From assembly GCA_028866975.1 (NCBI GenBank), contig JAGWHG010000027.1, forward strand, positions 1 through 7,899: a stretch of DNA of 7,899 bases, in the 5' to 3' direction. Source of the DNA: Microcaldota archaeon (GTDB taxonomy: Archaea; Micrarchaeota; Micrarchaeia; Micrarchaeales; CABMGC01). Position numbers and translations under genes: made by a program. The notes beneath the pieces were generated by a model. That model saw nothing but the letters and a program-made list of their open reading frames with translations. It was not told where the DNA came from and did no database searches. Every line of letters starts with the position of its first letter. Position 1 is the first letter of the stretch. Positions 4,811 to 7,899 of the stretch are shown here, one piece after another.

Positions 4811-5206
4811 ATGAGTCAGTTCGGAGTACAATTGCACAGCAAGCCTGATCGAAAGCTATCCGGCAGCGGCAAAGGCAAGATATCTAGCAGGCACAAGAAG
4901 AGGCACGAGGTAGGGGGATACTTCATAGCAACAAAGCTCGCAGAGAAGAACGCGATCAAGCAGGCGCGCTCAAGGGGCGGCGCAAGCAGGCCAAAGCTGC
5001 AGAACGCAGGCTTTGCGAACCTTCTCACCGACAAGGGCTATAGAAAGGTCAAGATAAACGCAGTTCTCGAATCAAAGGACAACCGCAACTTCGCCAGGCT
5101 CGCCATAATAACAAAGGGCACCATAATCGACACAGAGGCAGGGAAGGCGATAGTGACAAACCGGGCCGGAAGGGAGGGCAGCGTCAATGCAAGGCTAATC
5201 AAGTGA
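4811..5206 (+). CDS. rps8e: Small-subunit ribosomal protein S8e
   Basis: S8e (eS8) is a small-subunit protein found in archaea and eukaryotes, not bacteria. The 131-residue length fits the archaeal form. The basic N-terminus has RKLSGSGKGKISSRHKKRHE, followed by GGYFIATKLAE, matching the family's glycine-lysine-rich opening. RSRGGASRPKLQNAGFANLL matches the conserved R-x-x-GG-x-x-K segment. NFARLAIITKGTIIDTEAGK and AIVTNRAGREGSVNARLI are the family's C-terminal signature (consensus itKGaiieTelG...VTsRPGqdG.vNAvLi). It is the first gene of a four-gene operon; its stop and the next ATG are separated by 4 bases. The divergent neighbour is the KEOPS subunit. Confidence 0.96.
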   Translation: MSQFGVQLHSKPDRKLSGSGKGKISSRHKKRHEVGGYFIATKLAEKNAIKQARSRGGASRPKLQNAGFANLLTDKGYRKVKINAVLESKDNRNFARLAIITKGTIIDTEAGKAIVTNRAGREGSVNARLIK

Positions 5207-5210
5207 GGCC

Positions 5211-5585
5211 ATGCCTGCAAGAGTGTATGTCGCAGACATATCCAAGGAGCAGGAACTAAAGAAGCTCATATCCTACGATCCTTACCTTGACACCAATCTC
5301 AAAGAAGAGGACCTCAAGAAGATACGCGAGGACGAGATGGCAAACATCATCTTTGCGCGGCAGGATTGCCAGATAAAGCAGGGCATCGCACTGGGCCTGG
5401 ACGAGAAGAAGGCCTACCTCTACGTCAATGCCAACGACGAGTTCTTGGAAAAGGCAGACAAGAAGATCAAGGCGCAGATTGAGGGAATCGAGCGCGCAGA
5501 TCCCGAGGTTGAAAAGAAGGTCATAGACAGCATAGTCCAAGAGCAGCAGAAAGCTGAAGGTGGCTTCGGATTCATATTTGGTTAG
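5211..5585 (+). CDS. Unrecognised 124-aa protein in the S8e operon
   Basis: The 124-residue product is soluble and acidic, with no membrane segment or cysteine cluster (one Cys). The N-terminus MPARVYVADISK looks like a strand. The middle has LDTNLKEEDLKKIREDE and FARQDCQIKQGIALGLDEKK, followed by a strand AYLYVNAN. The C-terminal 45 residues are a long charged helix ending in GGFGFIFG. The pattern suggests a compact domain with helical hairpins, and the glycine-aromatic tail is distinctive, but I cannot name the family. ATG 5211 is preceded by GTGAGG overlapping the S8e stop, a usable Shine-Dalgarno. The ends are 4 bases from S8e and 1 base from the carbamoyltransferase, so it is co-transcribed. 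A translation-related role would fit the upstream gene, but nothing in the sequence shows it. Confidence 0.85.
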   Translation: MPARVYVADISKEQELKKLISYDPYLDTNLKEEDLKKIREDEMANIIFARQDCQIKQGIALGLDEKKAYLYVNANDEFLEKADKKIKAQIEGIERADPEVEKKVIDSIVQEQQKAEGGFGFIFG

Positions 5586-5586
5586 C

Positions 5587-6492
5587 ATGATGAACCTTCT
5601 GAGCATCGAGGACTTCACCAAAGCACAGATGGGCGAGGTATTCGAGATAGCAAACGATCTGCGTGCAGACAAGTCCTCGCTTGCGCTAAAGAAGGGCTCC
5701 ATAGCTGTGCTGCTTTTCGAAAAGCCCTCGACTCGGACAAGGATATCCTTTGAGGTGGCGATGGCGCAGCTAGGGGGCAACTACATCTATGTTGATCCAA
5801 GGACGACGCAGCTCTCAAGGGGGGAGAGCTGGTCTGATACTGCCAAAGTGCTCAGCAGCTACGTGGACTTCATAATATGCAGATTGTTCAAAGACGAAGA
5901 TCTTCGAGAGATTGCCAAGGGCTCGTCGGTGCCTGTCATAAATGCGCTGACGGATCAGGAGCACCCGACCCAGGCGCTTGCTGATCTCTACACCATCATG
6001 GAAGCCAAGGGCAAGCTCAAGGGGCTAAAGATCGCCATGCTCGGCGACGTTGCAAACAACACTTTCAACTCGCTGATGATTGCAGCGGCGATGATGGGCA
6101 TGGAGGTGGCGCTCATAGGGCCTAAGGCAAACGTCGCCAACGCACGATTCGTCTCGAAGGCGAAGGAATACGGGATAGTCAAGATTTACGACAATGTGAA
6201 GGAGGGCGTAGAAGGCGCAGATGTGCTCTACACCGATACCTTTGTGAGCATGGGCGAGGAATCTGAAGCAGAGCTGCGCAGAAAGCTCTTCATGCCATAC
6301 CAGGTAAACGCAAATGTGCTCAAGATGGCGGCGCCAAGGGCGATAGTGATGCACCCGCTCCCCGCGCACAGGGGTGAGGAGGTGACGGCAGAGGTTATAG
6401 ACGGCAAGCAGAGCGTTGTATTTCAGCAGGCAAAAAACAAGCTGCTCGTAGAGAAGGCGATCATACTATACATAGCAGGTAGAGGGAAATGA
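5587..6492 (+). CDS. argF: Ornithine carbamoyltransferase-like enzyme
   Basis: This enzyme family moves the carbamoyl group of carbamoyl phosphate to ornithine, giving citrulline (arginine synthesis), or runs in reverse in arginine breakdown. At 301 residues it is a normal length. The carbamoyl-phosphate loop is Ser48-Thr-Arg-Thr-Arg52 in FEKPSTRTRISFEVAMAQLG. Arg99 and His126-Pro-Thr-Gln129 (HPTQALADL) complete that site. Asn158 (GDVANN) and Asp217 with SMG (221-223, TDTFVSMGEE) are ornithine-side motifs that separate it from aspartate transcarbamoylase. The HCLP loop of ornithine enzymes is HPLP here (256-259), followed by the ornithine-type AHRGEEV; the substrate-contacting Cys is thus Pro257. 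I chose ATG 5587, one base after the preceding stop; ATG 5590 is also possible. The next gene overlaps its stop (ATGA). No other arginine gene is in view. Confidence 0.92.
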   Translation: MMNLLSIEDFTKAQMGEVFEIANDLRADKSSLALKKGSIAVLLFEKPSTRTRISFEVAMAQLGGNYIYVDPRTTQLSRGESWSDTAKVLSSYVDFIICRLFKDEDLREIAKGSSVPVINALTDQEHPTQALADLYTIMEAKGKLKGLKIAMLGDVANNTFNSLMIAAAMMGMEVALIGPKANVANARFVSKAKEYGIVKIYDNVKEGVEGADVLYTDTFVSMGEESEAELRRKLFMPYQVNANVLKMAAPRAIVMHPLPAHRGEEVTAEVIDGKQSVVFQQAKNKLLVEKAIILYIAGRGK

Positions 6493-6704
6493 CACAAACA
6501 CAACTGAAAGGTAAAATTCCGCAGAGCGCGGTTTACATAATAGGCGGCAAGCAGATCTCGGCAAGCACAATCACCTCAATGACTAATGCCGATTTAGAGA
6601 GTTTCTCTGAACAGATATCTCAAAGGATACAGATACAGCAGAACAGGGGCAGACGACCTAACCAGGTGCTGGTCAAACTTCTAAAGAGCCTTCAGGAGGA
6701 GTAA
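6489..6704 (+). CDS. Unrecognised 71-aa protein overlapping the carbamoyltransferase stop
   Basis: This 71-residue frame starts at ATG 6489, which overlaps the upstream TGA by ATGA, a classic translational-coupling arrangement. The product has a short N-terminal region (KIPQSAVYIIGGKQISA) that could form a beta hairpin. The rest is helical, rich in Gln, Ser and Arg, and basic overall, including IQIQQNRGRRPNQVLVKLLK. It has no cysteine and no membrane segment. I do not recognise it. Its position as the last gene of the S8e operon and the overlap support it being real. A regulator, RNA-binding or ribosome-associated protein are guesses without a motif. It converges with the oxidoreductase, with 9 bases between the stops. 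Confidence 0.8.
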   Translation: MTQTQLKGKIPQSAVYIIGGKQISASTITSMTNADLESFSEQISQRIQIQQNRGRRPNQVLVKLLKSLQEE

Positions 6705-6713
6705 GAAAACCGA

Positions 6714-7436
6714 TTATTCCCCCCACACATCGGCCTTTATGTTCTTCTTGTCCACGCCGAGCGAAATCAGCGCAGCCTCGATCGCCTTGGTGAATTTTAG
6801 CGGGCCGCAGACATAGCATGTCCTCTCGGTAGGGTCGCTTACGTATTTTTGTATCATCGCGGCATCGATGTGGCCCTTCTCGCCCTGCCAGGCCCTGTCG
6901 GCATCCGTCTCCTGGCGTGTGACAGTCACGACATACTTGAAATTGAGCGTGCTTTGGTAGCCATCGAGCTCGCCCTTCCTTATTATCTCATCGGGGTGCC
7001 TTGTGCTGTAGATCAGCTTTACATCGGTGTCGTATTTCTTCTCCTCAATCATTCGCAGCATCGATAGGAACGGTGCGACTCCCGTTCCGCCGGCTACGAA
7101 CAAGACCTTCTTGTTCTCTGTGGCCGTGTACTTGAACTGGCCATGCGGCCCGCTCACGTAGTACAAGTCGCCAACCTTTGCATAGTCGAGCTTGGATGTG
7201 AACCTTCCGTGTATCATGCTTATTGCGAACTCCAGGTACTTGTCATCGGGCCTAGACGCAATCGAGAACGCCCTGCCGATCTCCTCGCCTGTCTGCGGGT
7301 TCTTGTAGTAGAGCATTATGAACATTCCGGGATCGAAGCTCAGGGTGCTCCCGTCCTGCGCCGTATACCTAAAGATGTTCACGTCGGGCGTCTCCTTTAT
7401 TATCTCGCTTATAACGTAGGGCTTCTTGGTTATCAT
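6714..7436 (-). CDS. FAD/NAD(P)-binding ferredoxin-reductase-like oxidoreductase
   Basis: This belongs to the ferredoxin-NADP+ reductase superfamily, single-chain flavin form, moving electrons between NAD(P)H and a carrier not identified here. From the start chosen it has 240 residues. The N-terminal FAD barrel (about 1-103) has RAFSIAS (55-61, the RxYS motif with Phe for Tyr) and GPHGQF (96-101). The C-terminal NAD(P) domain has VAGGTGVAPFLSML (114 on), YSTRHPDEI and CYVCGPLKFTKAIEAAL. No iron-sulfur ferredoxin domain or membrane segment is present. An in-frame ATG at 7451 would add five residues, but the TATA box (complement of 7463-7473) puts transcription near 7442, inside that extension; ATG 7436 gives a short leader. 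The winged-helix gene lies just upstream on the same strand and could regulate it, which is inference. Confidence 0.88.
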   Translation of the reverse strand: MITKKPYVISEIIKETPDVNIFRYTAQDGSTLSFDPGMFIMLYYKNPQTGEEIGRAFSIASRPDDKYLEFAISMIHGRFTSKLDYAKVGDLYYVSGPHGQFKYTATENKKVLFVAGGTGVAPFLSMLRMIEEKKYDTDVKLIYSTRHPDEIIRKGELDGYQSTLNFKYVVTVTRQETDADRAWQGEKGHIDAAMIQKYVSDPTERTCYVCGPLKFTKAIEAALISLGVDKKNIKADVWGE

Positions 7437-7462
7437 TATCTCACAAATCATTTTGCAAGGAA

Positions 7463-7473
7463 ATTATATAAAA
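7463..7473 (-). promoter_or_regulatory. TATA box of the oxidoreductase
   Basis: On the minus strand this reads TTTTATATAAT, a strong archaeal TATA match lying in the gap after the winged-helix stop. Its centre is about 32 bases from ATG 7436 and 17 from ATG 7451. That favours the shorter protein start. Confidence 0.6.
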
Positions 7474-7478
7474 GCCGT

Positions 7479-7805
7479 TCAGCCCTGCCCTATGCTGTCG
7501 ACTACCTTCTCGAATTTCTCCACGGCCTTTATCAGCTCCTTGAGCTTTGGGTTTATGCTATAGCCCAGCCCGTATCCGCGCTCTGTGCGTATGTGCGTCG
7601 GCTGCAGCGCATTGAGCTGCATCGAGAGGTCGCGCAGCGTTATTATCAGCGTCTTTCTTGTGAATTTCTTGCCCAGCATCTGGTATAATTCGCGCGTCGT
7701 GCGGGGCGACTTCTCCATCAGTATCCTAAGGACGGCATAATTCGGCCTGCTGAGGAGCTTTCTTACTCTCCAGATTTCGTCCTTTTCCTTCTCACGCCCA
7801 GCCAT
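7479..7805 (-). CDS. Winged-helix DNA-binding protein, likely transcription regulator
   Basis: A 108-residue protein with a winged-helix layout. A helix spans about 22-32 (PNYAVLRILMEKS) and a second 34-45 (PRTTRELYQMLG). A recognition helix lies at about 49-64 (TRKTLIITLRDLSMQL), and a wing strand pair at 70-84 (THIRTERGYGLGYSI) resembles the ERGYG hairpins of many such regulators. A C-terminal helix (about 87-105, KLKELIKAVEKFEKVVDSI) may mediate dimerisation. It has no sensor domain, cysteine or metal-ligand cluster, so no signal can be suggested. ATG 7805 is placed exactly for a leaderless message from the TATA box at the complement of 7826-7835. It is directly upstream of the oxidoreductase on the same strand. 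I cannot assign it to a specific family such as ArsR or MarR. Confidence 0.82.
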   Translation of the reverse strand: MAGREKEKDEIWRVRKLLSRPNYAVLRILMEKSPRTTRELYQMLGKKFTRKTLIITLRDLSMQLNALQPTHIRTERGYGLGYSINPKLKELIKAVEKFEKVVDSIGQG

Positions 7806-7825
7806 GATTATACATGACTAATTAA

Positions 7826-7835
7826 GTTATATAAA
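7826..7835 (-). promoter_or_regulatory. TATA box of the winged-helix regulator
   Basis: On the minus strand this reads TTTATATAAC, centred about 26 bases upstream of the ATG at 7805, which is ideal for a leaderless transcript. The bases from 7841 to the window end hold nothing I can call apart from a run of seven T at 7881-7887. Confidence 0.65.
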
Positions 7836-7899
7836 GATATATTTGCTTTAGAGCGCTTCACAAAAGTTCCAACGCAGCACTTTTTTTAGGAAGGTATAA

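Noticed and set aside
5560..5586. Upstream start for the carbamoyltransferase giving nine extra residues
   Set aside because: It would overlap the 124-aa gene; the family N-terminus fits ATG 5587 just after that gene's stop.
5587..6492. Aspartate transcarbamoylase, suggested by HPLP
   Set aside because: SMG, GDVANN and AHRGEEV are ornithine-type, and the aspartate-enzyme catalytic features are not seen.
6710..6733. CCGAT/ATCGG inverted repeat at the 71-aa / oxidoreductase junction
   Set aside because: Only five base pairs with a 14-base loop; expected by chance.
7143..7688. Plus-strand frame of 181 codons opposite the oxidoreductase and the winged-helix gene
   Set aside because: It spans two well-supported minus-strand genes and their promoter, and no family features are visible.
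7858..7899. Possible C-terminal tail of another minus-strand gene at the right edge (13 codons before a TGA)
   Set aside because: Too short to separate from chance; a second minus frame is also open there.
1..7899. tRNA, rRNA, CRISPR array, insertion sequence or phage features
   Set aside because: I looked for tRNA-like arms, spaced direct repeats, transposase motifs and terminal repeats by eye and found none.

Overview
This is archaeal chromosomal DNA. The evidence is a set of information-processing genes with archaeal or eukaryotic-type architecture: aIF2-beta, aIF1A, a RIO1-type kinase, a short helicase-less XPF nuclease, a Cgi121-like KEOPS subunit and ribosomal protein S8e. The promoters agree with this, because archaeal TATA boxes lie about 24-27 bp upstream of start codons and several messages look leaderless. 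At least two genes open with TTG. Very tight packing, a short XPF and many small unrecognised proteins would fit a small-genome DPANN-type archaeon (Micrarchaeota-like), but that placement is inference. No rRNA, tRNA, CRISPR array, insertion sequence or phage gene is visible.

Layout. Bases 1-141 (-) hold the N-terminal end of an unrecognised gene. Bases 142-263 are a divergent promoter region with two small inverted repeats. A (+) run follows: an unrecognised 143-aa protein, a 52-aa GTG-initiated protein with a good Shine-Dalgarno, then aIF2-beta (leaderless, TTG start) and aIF1A. The aIF2-beta/aIF1A junction has five consecutive in-frame stop codons. aIF1A directly abuts the 3' end of a (-) gene that I read as a possible PD-(D/E)XK-fold nuclease. 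Upstream of that on the (-) strand is the RIO1 kinase. Facing away from RIO1 is a (+) pair: a protein with two helix-turn-helix segments and XPF. XPF converges with the Cgi121-like gene, and a perfect 6-bp hairpin sits exactly at the junction. Next is a (+) operon of S8e, an unrecognised 124-aa protein, an ornithine carbamoyltransferase-like enzyme and an unrecognised 71-aa protein, with 4-bp, 1-bp and overlapping junctions. The window closes with two (-) genes: an FAD/NAD(P) ferredoxin-reductase-like oxidoreductase and, upstream of it, a leaderless winged-helix regulator.

How the genes relate. Most serve translation: initiation factors, ribosome assembly (RIO1), the ribosome itself (S8e) and tRNA t6A modification (KEOPS). 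A smaller set concerns DNA: XPF with a DNA-binding partner, and possibly the new nuclease candidate. Two metabolic or redox genes are embedded among them. I see no obvious defence island. The most unusual items are the nuclease-like protein next to RIO1, the carbamoyltransferase with an aspartate-transcarbamoylase-style HPLP motif, the HTH-XPF pair and the compact gene junctions.
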